From Thermoflexus sp. (lineage in GTDB: Bacteria; Chloroflexota; Anaerolineae; Thermoflexales; Thermoflexaceae), in contig NZ_DAOUCJ010000033.1 in the NCBI RefSeq assembly GCF_034432235.1, positions 1 through 20,477 of the forward strand: DNA of 20,477 nt, given 5' to 3'. Shown here piece after piece: positions 1 to 7,119 of the stretch (positions within the stretch are counted from its first letter, which is position 1; each line of letters begins with the position of its first letter). The position numbers and the translations under genes were made by a program. The notes under the pieces were generated by a model. The model was given only the letters and a program-made list of their open reading frames with translations, made no database searches and was not told the origin of the DNA.

Positions 1-366
1 CTCCCAGAACGCTTTCTGCAGAGGATGCAGCTCGCCATCTTTGGCCAGACCTTCCACTGTCAGAATCTCCGCCCCGTCGGCTTGGACCGCGAACACTGTG
101 CAGCTTTTGACGGCCTTCCCGTTCAGAAGGACGGTGCATGCCCCACAGCTGGTCGTATCGCAACCCACGTGGGTCCCTGTAAGCCCCAGGATGTCCCGAA
201 GGAAATACACCAAGAGCATGCGGGCTTCCACATCGGCCTCGTATGGACGGCCATTGACCGTTACCCGGATTCGCTGCCGAGCCGCGGGCTGGATAGCCTC
301 CATGGCTTTACGGACAGCTGTCCGGCGGGGCGCCGCTGTTGCACGCTTTCCCTTGCGAGCCGGCAT
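1..366 (-). CDS. Molybdenum hydroxylase [2Fe-2S] small subunit (CoxS/XdhC-like class), C-terminus outside the window
   Basis: This is the electron-transfer subunit of a xanthine dehydrogenase/CO dehydrogenase-family enzyme; it passes electrons from the Mo site to the FAD subunit. The 122 visible residues show the plant-ferredoxin motif C69-x4-C74-x2-C77-x11-C89 in the context GCDTTSCGACTVLLNGK. The second, helical [2Fe-2S] domain lies beyond the window edge. The ATG at 366 follows AAAGGAGG at good spacing. That start gives an N-terminal extension of about 30 Lys/Arg/Ala-rich residues before the usual RIRVTVNG beginning; Met22 is the alternative start. The gene lies 74 bases after the FAD subunit in the same operon. 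The large molybdopterin subunit is expected next but cannot be seen. The substrate cannot be told from this subunit, so CO dehydrogenase should not be assumed. Confidence 0.9.
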   Translation of the reverse strand, partial: MPARKGKRATAAPRRTAVRKAMEAIQPAARQRIRVTVNGRPYEADVEARMLLVYFLRDILGLTGTHVGCDTTSCGACTVLLNGKAVKSCTVFAVQADGAEILTVEGLAKDGELHPLQKAFWE

Positions 367-440
367 GATTGCCTCCTTTCATGGGGATCAGCGGATACGG
401 CTGGAACCTCCAGATCCGTAACAACATCCCCCGGTCCGGA

Positions 441-1325
441 TCACACCATCGGAATACGCTCCAGAGCCTTCCGGAGAGCCCGGACGGTCAGGACGCGCAC
501 CATATCCCGCTTGTATTCAGCAGGCCCGCGGGTGTCGCTGGTGGGCTGGGAGGCCTCGGCCGCCAGCTCTCCCGCCCGGGCAATCACACCTTCGTCCAGG
601 CGCTTGCCGATCAGCCATTCCTCCGCCTCCCGGGCGCGCAGGGAAGTGGGTCCCACCGCGCACAGCCCAATGCCAGCCTTCCGACACACCCCATCCGCAT
701 CCAGGGCGATCTGGACTCCCACTGCGACCACGGCGAAGTCGCCTACCTTGCGTTCGATCTTGAGGTAAGCCCCGGCCTCCCGCGGCCCAGGAGCGGGCAC
801 CCGGATCTCCGTTACGATCTCGCCAGGCTGCAGAGCGGTCATAAAGGGTCCGGTGAAGAACTCCTCCAGCGGTACAGTGCGCTGGCCTATCCGACGGCCC
901 TTGGGGCCAGTGATCACCACCTCCGCCTTCGCTGCCAGAAGAGCCGCTCCCCAATCCCCTGCTGGATCCGCGTGGGCGATGGAACCTCCGACGGTGCCCC
1001 AGTTACGCACAATAGGATCGGCGATGACCCGCGCTGCATCCGCCAGGAGAGGATAACGCTGCTGGATGAGCGAGGCGCGCTCCATTGCGCGATGACGCAC
1101 CATGGCACCGATACGCAGAACCCCCCGGTCCTCTTCCAGGAAGTCCATGCCGGGGATGCGATTGAGGTCGATGAGGACCTTCGGGTTGGCCAGCCGGAAT
1201 CGCATCATCGGGATCAGGCTTTGCCCGCCAGCCAGGAGACGGGCATCCGGGCCGTATTGCTGGAGGAGGCGGATAGCCTGATCCAGGGTCGAGGGGGCGG
1301 CATATTCAAATGGCGCGGGAAACAT
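441..1325 (-). CDS. Molybdenum hydroxylase FAD-binding medium subunit (CoxM/CutM-like)
   Basis: This 294-residue protein has the usual length (about 290) of FAD subunits of the xanthine dehydrogenase/CO dehydrogenase family. The N-terminal FAD-binding region carries AGGQSL at residues 32-37 and TVGGSIAHADPAGD at 110-123, the two flavin-binding loops of the family. The C-terminal part (about 180-290) matches the CO dehydrogenase flavoprotein C-terminal domain, with YLKIERKVGDFAVV near its start. The ATG at 1325 follows AGGAGG and lies only 13 bases after the alcohol dehydrogenase stop, so the two are almost certainly co-transcribed. It should form a heterotrimer with the [2Fe-2S] subunit at 1-366 and an unseen Mo subunit. 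The substrate is unknown; an aldehyde produced by the neighbouring dehydrogenase is one possibility (inference). Confidence 0.92.
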   Translation of the reverse strand: MFPAPFEYAAPSTLDQAIRLLQQYGPDARLLAGGQSLIPMMRFRLANPKVLIDLNRIPGMDFLEEDRGVLRIGAMVRHRAMERASLIQQRYPLLADAARVIADPIVRNWGTVGGSIAHADPAGDWGAALLAAKAEVVITGPKGRRIGQRTVPLEEFFTGPFMTALQPGEIVTEIRVPAPGPREAGAYLKIERKVGDFAVVAVGVQIALDADGVCRKAGIGLCAVGPTSLRAREAEEWLIGKRLDEGVIARAGELAAEASQPTSDTRGPAEYKRDMVRVLTVRALRKALERIPMV

Positions 1326-1338
1326 GGGGGCCTCCTGA

Positions 1339-2382
1339 TCATGGGATGATCACGGCGCGGCCGATGTAGCGGCGGTTCTTGAAATCGTCAATGGCCTGGT
1401 TGATTTGCTCTAGCCGATACTGCCGGCTGTGAACCTTCACCAGACCCCGAGCATTGAGATCCATCAATTCCACCAGCTCCATGTAGTTCCCAACCAGGCT
1501 CCCAGCGATCGTGATCTCATTGAAAATCATCTGCACCGTGGGGACCTCGAGCTTCCCTCCGTAACCGATGATGAAATGGGTTCCTCCCCTGCGGAGCATC
1601 TGCCAGCCTTGCTGCTCCACCCCCGCCTCTCCAACGAAATCCAGAACCACATGAGCACCCCCCTTCGTCCGCTCGCGGACCTCCGCCACGAGGTCCGGGC
1701 CGCCGGGGAGGACTTCATCCGCCCCCAACTCCTGGGCCAGGCGACGGGCGGACTCGGTGATGTCTACAGCGATAATGCGGGCGCTGGAAAGGGCACGGAG
1801 AGCCTGGAGGGCGATGTGGCCCAGGCCGCCGATCCCGATGATCACACAGGAGGTTCCCGGAGGCAGCAATTTCGCCGCCCGCTTGGCGGCCCGATAGGCG
1901 GTGAGGCCCGCATCGGCCAGCGGGGCCACATCGGCAGGGGCCACCCCATCGGGGAGTTTAACCAGAGCCCGCTCGTTCGTCACCAGATATTCGGCGAACC
2001 CTCCGTTAGCGTTCAGGCCAGGAAAGACACCCCGCTCGCAATACATATCCTCCCCCTGACGGCATGCCAGACACACCCCGCAGGTTCGAAGAGGATGACA
2101 AATCACGGCATCCCCCGGCTTCACCGAGGTCACCGCGCTCCCCACCTCCTCCACCCAGCCGGCGTTCTCGTGGCCAGGGATGTAGGGGAGCAACTTCCCG
2201 TCTGGATCCAGAATGCTCCGCCACACGCCTTCGATGATGTGCAGATCGGTGCGGCAGAGGCCAGCCGCCCCAATACGCACAATGACTTCGTCCGGAGCAG
2301 TGATCTTCGGCTCCGGGACCTCCTCAATTTGCAGCTGGACGTTCAAATGCGGGTCATACTGGTAGAGGCGGGCCGCTTTCAT
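1339..2382 (-). CDS. Zinc-dependent medium-chain alcohol dehydrogenase
   Basis: This is a 347-residue NAD(P)-dependent alcohol dehydrogenase, the same length as the Sulfolobus ADH it resembles. Catalytic-zinc positions are Cys43 (GLCRTDLH) and His71-Glu72 (GHENAGW), with Asp157 (PLADAG) where many relatives have Cys. The structural-zinc lobe has Cys101, 104, 107 and 115. The Rossmann motif GIGGLG is at 183-188, with Asp207 after the second strand favouring NAD over NADP. The ATG at 2382 follows GGAGG; a longer reading to 2442 adds 20 residues without homology and is not used. It sits 83 bases after the amidohydrolase gene and 13 before the FAD subunit. An ADH of this kind follows the propane monooxygenase genes in actinobacteria (recalled), so oxidation of a secondary or short-chain alcohol is plausible but unproven. 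Confidence 0.9.
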   Translation of the reverse strand: MKAARLYQYDPHLNVQLQIEEVPEPKITAPDEVIVRIGAAGLCRTDLHIIEGVWRSILDPDGKLLPYIPGHENAGWVEEVGSAVTSVKPGDAVICHPLRTCGVCLACRQGEDMYCERGVFPGLNANGGFAEYLVTNERALVKLPDGVAPADVAPLADAGLTAYRAAKRAAKLLPPGTSCVIIGIGGLGHIALQALRALSSARIIAVDITESARRLAQELGADEVLPGGPDLVAEVRERTKGGAHVVLDFVGEAGVEQQGWQMLRRGGTHFIIGYGGKLEVPTVQMIFNEITIAGSLVGNYMELVELMDLNARGLVKVHSRQYRLEQINQAIDDFKNRRYIGRAVIIP

Positions 2383-2465
2383 GGCTGACCTCCAAAGGGC
2401 AAATAAACCAGGATAAGCATGTGCAGCAGCCAGGCCGCGCATGGGCCTGTTGTGTAATGGCCCTC

Positions 2466-3497
2466 CTATGCAGCCATCGCAGCCAGCCGCTGGCCGATCG
2501 GATCGCGCTGGAGCTTCTCCCGTTGAGCGGCGATGTCGATCCCATAAAGCCGCGCCGCGTTCTCCCCCAGGATCTTGCGTTTGGTCTCCAGGGTCAGATC
2601 AACGCCATATTCCTCTTTGATGTCCGGCGGCAGCTCGAAGGAGATGAACCGCTCAATGATCCAACGCGGCGACCAGAGGGCATAATCGCTGCCGAAGAGA
2701 ATGCGATCAGGTCCCAGCCAGTAGAGGAGATTGGCCATGATCTCGGCGAAATACCGTGGGCGGGAGTGGATAAAGGCGATGGCCACCGCCAGGCCCGCGT
2801 AGACGTTCTTGTCCTGCGTCGCGATCCAGCAGAAGTCATCCAGGCGCGGCAGGCCACAGTGCTCCACAATGAAATTCAAATCGGGGAAGTCAGAGGCCGC
2901 TTGATCCACATCATGCACATCGAAGGCATCCTTGTTCAGCGGGTAGATCGTGGGGCCTTTATGAACATGGATATTGCGGATCCCCAGCTCGCGGCAGAGC
3001 TCCAGATAACGGTAAGCCATGGGCTCCGTCAGTCGCCATCCACGGGACTCCCCCCGCCACTCCGCTGTATAGAGCTTCAAGCCCTGGATGGGATATTCCT
3101 CCACCATCCGCCGGAACTCATCCAGGCCCTTCTCTCCCCAGCGGGGATCAAAGGTGCCGCACAGGATGAAGCGCTCGGGATACTTCTGCTTGAGGACGTA
3201 GTTCTGGACATGGGTATTAAAACCGTTCTTGAAGAACTCAGTGAGATAGGTGGAGTTGAAGATCCCCATATCCACATAGCCTTCAAGAAAGAGATCCCGG
3301 ATCAGGGTTTCCTCATCGTATTTGCAATATTTATCGAAGGGCCAGACATAATCCGCGGGGCTGAGGGCCTTGTGATAATCGTAAAAGCAAAGCATCCAGC
3401 CTTCCCCGTATTTGTTCCGCCAGTTCTCCGGGCTTCCATCCCAGAAATGGATGTGGCCATCGATCACGAAAATCTCCTGTCCATCGACCCGGATCAT
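2466..3497 (-). CDS. Amidohydrolase-2 family metal-dependent hydrolase
   Basis: This 343-residue TIM-barrel hydrolase belongs to the amidohydrolase-related family (the ACMSD / 2-hydroxy-6-oxo-dienoate group). Visible metal ligands are the HxH pair His15/His17 (IDGHIHFWD), His179 in NIHVHKG, His213 in VEHCG and Asp271 in LFGSDYA, in the expected order and spacing. The ATG at 3497 overlaps the stop of the preceding MIP18-family gene by 4 bases (ATGA) and follows AAAGGAGG, so translation is probably coupled. The reaction cannot be named from sequence. The placement between a MIP18/DUF59 protein and an ADH matches the accessory genes of soluble diiron propane-type monooxygenase loci, where the hydrolase's role is also unclear. 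Local GC content is lower than in the plus-strand genes that follow. Confidence 0.85.
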   Translation of the reverse strand: MIRVDGQEIFVIDGHIHFWDGSPENWRNKYGEGWMLCFYDYHKALSPADYVWPFDKYCKYDEETLIRDLFLEGYVDMGIFNSTYLTEFFKNGFNTHVQNYVLKQKYPERFILCGTFDPRWGEKGLDEFRRMVEEYPIQGLKLYTAEWRGESRGWRLTEPMAYRYLELCRELGIRNIHVHKGPTIYPLNKDAFDVHDVDQAASDFPDLNFIVEHCGLPRLDDFCWIATQDKNVYAGLAVAIAFIHSRPRYFAEIMANLLYWLGPDRILFGSDYALWSPRWIIERFISFELPPDIKEEYGVDLTLETKRKILGENAARLYGIDIAAQREKLQRDPIGQRLAAMAA

Positions 3498-4294
3498 GGG
3501 GCACCTCCTTTCCGACTGGCCAGCAAGGCCTGGCAGAGAAAAGCATTGGATTTGAAATTCAGGAGAGCCGCTCGACTTCGACAGAGATAGTCGTTGAAGG
3601 ATTCGAGAGGGATTGGATGGCCATCCGCATCCAGCATGAGGGGAGCATCGGGGCGCATATCGAGGCCCAATTCCCGCCGTCGCTCCAGATAACGCCGAAT
3701 CGCTTCCCCGGGCTCAAGCGACACCCACACACCATCGGCCCGGCGGACATGCCACGTTCCGCCGGATTCAGATAAATCAGCGAGGCGCAAGGCACAGATC
3801 TCCTGTGGGGAGAAACCCGCAGCGCGGAGAGCGTTCAGGAGCGCGAACTGACGGCCCAGATAACTTTTGCGCCGGAAGAACGCACGGAGCTCATCCAGGG
3901 ATCCCGTAACCTCTCCGGGGAAAGCTTCTTCAAAGGAGCGCCCATTCTGGACAGCGGACTCGATGGCTTCTGAGGCGAAGTGATCCAGCAATCGGATTTG
4001 AACAGCCTGGATGCCTTCAACCTGGAGAAGAGCACGCCGGATATCTTCCACCATCATGAACACGAAGTTGGGGGCACACCAGAAAGTGGGCAAACGAAGG
4101 GTCACCCACGCGCAGGAGCCTTCCACGGTCACTGCCTCGACAAACCCAAGCCGGACAATGGAGTGATCCAGCTCCGGGTCCAGAACTCCATCCAGAGCCT
4201 GCCAGAGCTCCACCACTACCGATCGCTCTCGCGCCCTGGCATCGGCGTCTATCTCCCCGAACCCGCCATCTGCCCCTCCTTCCCTGTCCACCAT
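3494..4294 (-). CDS. MIP18/DUF59-family (iron-sulfur assembly-type) protein with a tyrosine-recombinase-like C-terminal half
   Basis: Residues about 28-105 form a MIP18/PaaD-type domain (VLDPELD, then a conserved Cys73 in FWCAPNF), a family used in Fe-S cluster assembly and metallo-oxygenase maturation. Residues about 147-245 look like the start of a tyrosine recombinase catalytic domain (ALRAAGFSPQEICALRLADL, then a strand-turn-strand and RYLERRRELG), but the usual catalytic Arg is Ser and the His-x-x-Arg and Tyr motifs are absent. The start is uncertain. The frame opens at 4315, but the promoter's -10 box covers 4297-4302, which puts transcription near 4290. ATG at 4294 or a leaderless GTG at 4291 fit best. 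The strong AAGGAGGGG at 4273-4281 serves no in-frame start; it precedes a 6-codon ORF (4249-4269). This is the first gene of the operon. Confidence 0.75.
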   Translation of the reverse strand: MVDREGGADGGFGEIDADARARERSVVVELWQALDGVLDPELDHSIVRLGFVEAVTVEGSCAWVTLRLPTFWCAPNFVFMMVEDIRRALLQVEGIQAVQIRLLDHFASEAIESAVQNGRSFEEAFPGEVTGSLDELRAFFRRKSYLGRQFALLNALRAAGFSPQEICALRLADLSESGGTWHVRRADGVWVSLEPGEAIRRYLERRRELGLDMRPDAPLMLDADGHPIPLESFNDYLCRSRAALLNFKSNAFLCQALLASRKGGAP

Positions 4295-4296
4295 AT

Positions 4297-4325
4297 AGTA
4301 TAGAGCAATAAGCAAAACCTGTCAA
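4297..4325 (-). promoter_or_regulatory. Sigma70-type promoter of the MIP18-amidohydrolase-ADH-Mo hydroxylase operon
   Basis: On the minus strand a perfect -35 TTGACA (4325-4320) is followed after exactly 17 bases by TATACT (4302-4297), one base from consensus. Transcription should start near 4290-4291, nearly on top of the first gene's possible GTG start. AT-rich DNA lies just upstream. Confidence 0.75.
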
Positions 4326-4348
4326 CTTGAGGAGAGTTGATGAGAATT

Positions 4349-4370
4349 AATTGTGATTTAAATAACAATT
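4349..4370. promoter_or_regulatory. 22-bp palindrome, CRP/FNR-like operator candidate (proximal)
   Basis: The dyad AATTGT-G-ATTTAAAT-A-ACAATT is symmetrical except for one position per arm. Its core TGTGA-N6-TAACA differs by one base from the CRP pattern TGTGA-N6-TCACA. The centre is about 69 bases upstream of the predicted start of the minus-strand operon, a position typical of activators. The regulator itself is not in the window. Confidence 0.5.
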
Positions 4371-4392
4371 TAGAATATTTCATCGCAATTTA

Positions 4393-4406
4393 GTGATATT
4401 AATCAC
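4393..4406. promoter_or_regulatory. Second CRP/FNR-like dyad (distal)
   Basis: GTGAT-ATTA-ATCAC is an exact inverted repeat and reads AGTGA-N6-TCACG in CRP spacing. Its centre is 40 bp from the first dyad, close to four helical turns, so two dimers could sit on one DNA face. It could serve the minus-strand operon or the divergent nitroreductase gene. Confidence 0.45.
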
Positions 4407-4642
4407 GGATAGATTTTGCGCGGGATAAATAAACCGCACTCCGATGGGGGGATGCCCCTCATTCTCCGCATTCAGGTCCTCCCGCAGGATCTCCTGGAAG
4501 ACTGCTTTTGGGACCGTCTTGCTTTCCCCGTTCGAGCCCAGCTGCCCATGTCTTGTAAAATAGCGATGTGTTTCCCACAACTACGGATGGGAAGGACGCT
4601 TTGCATAGCGAAGGTCATCCCATCTGAACTCTGGAGGTTCCT

Positions 4643-5209
4643 ATGGATGTCCTGGAAGCGATCATGACCCGCCATATGGTGGGGAAGGTGCGGCCGGAGC
4701 GGCCGACGCGGGAGGAGATCGAGACGTTGCTCCGGGCGGCGGTGCGCGCCCCCAACCACCGCCTGACCGAGCCCTGGCGCTTCGTGGTGATCACCGGCCC
4801 GGCCCTCGATGAGCTCGGCGAGGTCTTCGCCCAGATCCTCCAGGCCGTCAAGCCCGACGCCACCGAAGAGGAATTGAAACGGGAACGGGCGAAACCCCAT
4901 CGGGCCCCGGTGATCATCGCGGTGGCCTGCCTCAAAGGCCGCGACCCCATCGAAACCCACGAGAACATCGTGGCCACCGCCGCCGCCATCCAGAACCTCC
5001 TCCTCGCCGCCCACGGCATGGGCCTCGGCGCTTACCTCCGCACCGGCGACACCGCTTACCATCCGCTCCTGTTGCGCTGGCTGGGGGTCCCAGAGGACGC
5101 CCAGTTCATGGGCTTCATCTATCTGGGCTACCCGGCTCCGGATGCCCCACCTCGACAAACCCCCCGCCGCCCCATCGAAGAAGTTACTCAGTGGCGGGGA
5201 TGGTCCTGA
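4643..5209 (+). CDS. Nitroreductase family protein (YdjA-like)
   Basis: This 188-residue FMN-dependent oxidoreductase has the compact length of the YdjA-like nitroreductases. The sequence RAAVRAPNHRLTEPWRFVVI at about 31-50 is the signature of that group. AAIQNLLLAAHGMGLGAYLRTG in the middle and GFIYLGYP near the C-terminus are the other flavin-fold landmarks. The ATG at 4643 follows CTGGAGG. The protein probably works as a homodimer on an unknown oxidised substrate with NAD(P)H. It differs from BluB-type nitroreductases, which carry another N-terminal signature, so a role in B12 ligand synthesis for the mutase downstream is not supported. A strong hairpin follows the stop at 5240-5266 and the next gene has its own promoter, so it is probably monocistronic. 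Confidence 0.9.
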   Translation: MDVLEAIMTRHMVGKVRPERPTREEIETLLRAAVRAPNHRLTEPWRFVVITGPALDELGEVFAQILQAVKPDATEEELKRERAKPHRAPVIIAVACLKGRDPIETHENIVATAAAIQNLLLAAHGMGLGAYLRTGDTAYHPLLLRWLGVPEDAQFMGFIYLGYPAPDAPPRQTPRRPIEEVTQWRGWS

Positions 5210-5239
5210 AGGCCATCATCCACCCTCGCCTGCAAAGCC

Positions 5240-5266
5240 GGGGGCCGGACGGAGGGCCCGGCCCCC
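5240..5266 (+). terminator. GC hairpin after the nitroreductase gene
   Basis: GGGGGCCGG (5240-5248) pairs perfectly with CCGGCCCCC (5258-5266) around a 9-base loop, 31 bases after the stop codon. Only a short mixed T/C tract follows, so it is not a classical U-run terminator, but its position fits an end-of-transcript element. Confidence 0.5.
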
Positions 5267-5295
5267 TTGCCTTCCAGGGAAAAGCGGACGATCGT

Positions 5296-5324
5296 TTGTT
5301 CCCCCACCCATCTCTGCGTATAAT
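5296..5324 (+). promoter_or_regulatory. Promoter of the acyl-CoA mutase gene
   Basis: A perfect -10 TATAAT (5319-5324) lies 17 bases after TTGTTC (5296-5301), a partial -35. The predicted start near 5331 gives a leader of about 80 bases before the ATG at 5410. Confidence 0.6.
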
Positions 5325-5409
5325 GACGGCGAGCTTGATCCTCCAGACCCTGGAGGACGACAGGCCGAATTCCAGCCACCCTGGAACAGACTCCAGGCAG
5401 GAGGGCGCC

Positions 5410-7092
5410 ATGTTCGATCGGGAGAAGCTTCAGGAGCTGGCCGCGGCGCGGGATCGGTGGGAGGAGACGACGCTACAGCAATGGCTGGCCCGCATGCCGG
5501 AGCGCCAGGAGGTCTTCACCACGGTCTCCGGGGAGCCGGTGAACCGCCTCTACACGCCCCTCGATCTCCCCGACTTCGACTACCTCCGCGACCTCGGGTT
5601 CCCCGGCGAATATCCTTTCACCCGCGGTATCCACGCCACGATGTATCGGGGCCGCCTCTGGACGATGCGCCTCTTCGCCGGCTACGGCACCGCCGAGGAG
5701 ACCAACGCCCGATTCAAATACCTGCTGGAGCACGGCCAGACCGGCCTCTCGATCGCCTTCGACCTTCCTACCCTTTACGGCTACGACACCGACGATCCCA
5801 TGGCGGAAGGGGAATTCGGCAAGTGCGGCGTGGCGGTCTCCTCGCTGCTGGATATGGAGATCCTCCTGGACGGCATCCCCCTGGATCAGATCACGACGTC
5901 GATGACCATCAATGGGCCCGCAGCGATCATCTGGGCGATGTATCTGGCGGTGGCGGAGAAGCGTGGCATCCCATGGGATCAGATCGGCGGCACCACCCAG
6001 ACGGATATCCTCAAAGAATACATCGCCCAGAAGGAATGGATCTTCCCGCCCGAGCCCTCCATGCGCCTGGTGGTGGATATGATCGAGTTCGGCTCTAAAT
6101 ATGTGCCGAAGTGGAACCCGATCAGCATCAGCGGCTATCACATCCGGGAGGCAGGAGCGACAGCAGCCCAGGAGCTGGCTTTCACCCTGGCCGACGGCTT
6201 CGAATACGTCCGCTGGTGTCTGCGGCGGGGCCTGGACATTGATTCTTTCGCGCCCCGTCTCTCGTTCTTCTTCAACTGCCACAACGATTTCTTCGAGGAG
6301 ATCGCCAAATTCCGGGCGGCCCGCCGGATCTGGGCCCGGGAGATGAAGGAGACCTTCGGCGCGAAGAACCCGCGCTCCTGGTGGCTGCGCTTCCACACCC
6401 AGACCGCCGGCTGCACCCTCACCGCCCAGCAACCCTACGTGAATGTGGTCCGGGTGGCCCTCCAGGCCCTGGCCGCCGTCCTCGGCGGCACCCAATCCCT
6501 GCACACCAACGCCCTCGACGAGGCCATCGCCCTCCCCAGCGAGTTCGCCGCTAAGCTGGCCTTGCGCACCCAACAGGTCATCGCCTACGAGAGCGGAGTG
6601 ACGAACACCGTCGACCCCCTGGGGGGCAGCTACTACGTGGAATATTTGACCAACCGCCTGGAGCAGCAGGCCTACGAATACTTCCGCAAGATCGAGGAGC
6701 TGGGCGGGGTGATCCCCGCCATCGAAGCGGGCTTCTTCCAGCGGGAGATCGCCGAGGCCGCCTATCGCTACCAGAAGGAGATCGATGAGAAGCGCCGGAT
6801 CATCGTTGGGGTCAATGAGTTTGTGGAGGAAGAGGAGGTGAAGCCACCGATCCTTCAGATGGACCCCGAGGGGGAGCGCCGGCAGCGGGCGCGCCTGCAG
6901 AAGCTCCGGATGGAGCGCGATAACGAGCGCGTGGGGCAGGCCCTGGCCGCCCTTCAGGAGGCCGCTCGCCGGGAGAACGGGAATCTCATGCCCTATATCC
7001 TGGACGCCGTGAAGGCCTATGCGACCCTGGGGGAGATCACCCGGGCGCTCAAGGCGGTATGGGGAACCTGGCAGGAGCCGCTGATTATCTGA
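5410..7092 (+). CDS. icmA: B12-dependent acyl-CoA mutase large subunit, isobutyryl-CoA mutase-like
   Basis: This 560-residue protein is the TIM-barrel (substrate) subunit of a methylmalonyl-CoA mutase-family enzyme. The cobalamin-binding domain is absent and must come from a separate small subunit not in this window. The barrel is complete: TRGIHATMYRGRLWTMRLFAG at 71-91, AFDLPTLYGYD at 116-126, SISGYHIREAGAT with His244, and TQSLHTNALDEAIALPSE at 361-378. Numbering happens to coincide with Propionibacterium MutB. Tyr89 and Arg207, which read the methylmalonyl carboxylate, are Phe89 and Gln207 here, the pair described for isobutyryl-CoA mutase. Interconversion of isobutyryl- and n-butyryl-CoA is therefore more likely than methylmalonyl-CoA. 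The ATG at 5410 follows AGGAGGG; the frame extends upstream to 5191 but that part is non-homologous. The gene symbol is tentative. Confidence 0.85.
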   Translation: MFDREKLQELAAARDRWEETTLQQWLARMPERQEVFTTVSGEPVNRLYTPLDLPDFDYLRDLGFPGEYPFTRGIHATMYRGRLWTMRLFAGYGTAEETNARFKYLLEHGQTGLSIAFDLPTLYGYDTDDPMAEGEFGKCGVAVSSLLDMEILLDGIPLDQITTSMTINGPAAIIWAMYLAVAEKRGIPWDQIGGTTQTDILKEYIAQKEWIFPPEPSMRLVVDMIEFGSKYVPKWNPISISGYHIREAGATAAQELAFTLADGFEYVRWCLRRGLDIDSFAPRLSFFFNCHNDFFEEIAKFRAARRIWAREMKETFGAKNPRSWWLRFHTQTAGCTLTAQQPYVNVVRVALQALAAVLGGTQSLHTNALDEAIALPSEFAAKLALRTQQVIAYESGVTNTVDPLGGSYYVEYLTNRLEQQAYEYFRKIEELGGVIPAIEAGFFQREIAEAAYRYQKEIDEKRRIIVGVNEFVEEEEVKPPILQMDPEGERRQRARLQKLRMERDNERVGQALAALQEAARRENGNLMPYILDAVKAYATLGEITRALKAVWGTWQEPLII

Positions 7093-7119
7093 GCGAGGGG
7101 CTACGCCCCCCCTCCTTCC

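Larger units (their letters stand above)
4326..4642. other. Divergent intergenic region
   Basis: This stretch separates the minus-strand catabolic operon from the plus-strand nitroreductase. About 4330-4420 is strongly AT-rich in an otherwise GC-rich window and holds the two dyads. For the nitroreductase I see only a weak -10-like TAAAAT at 4556-4561 with no convincing -35. A minus-strand open frame at 4380-4580 has no family features and no ribosome site, and is not called a gene. Confidence 0.6.

Noticed and set aside
1..1325. Naming the Mo hydroxylase carbon monoxide dehydrogenase
   Set aside because: The subunits seen do not set the substrate; the large subunit with the diagnostic active-site loop is outside the window.
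4380..4580. 66-codon minus-strand open frame in the divergent intergenic region
   Set aside because: It has no ribosome site and no family features, and it runs through the operator-like dyads.
4643..5209. BluB (B12 lower-ligand synthase) for the nitroreductase next to a B12 enzyme
   Set aside because: The N-terminal signature is that of YdjA-like nitroreductases, not BluB.
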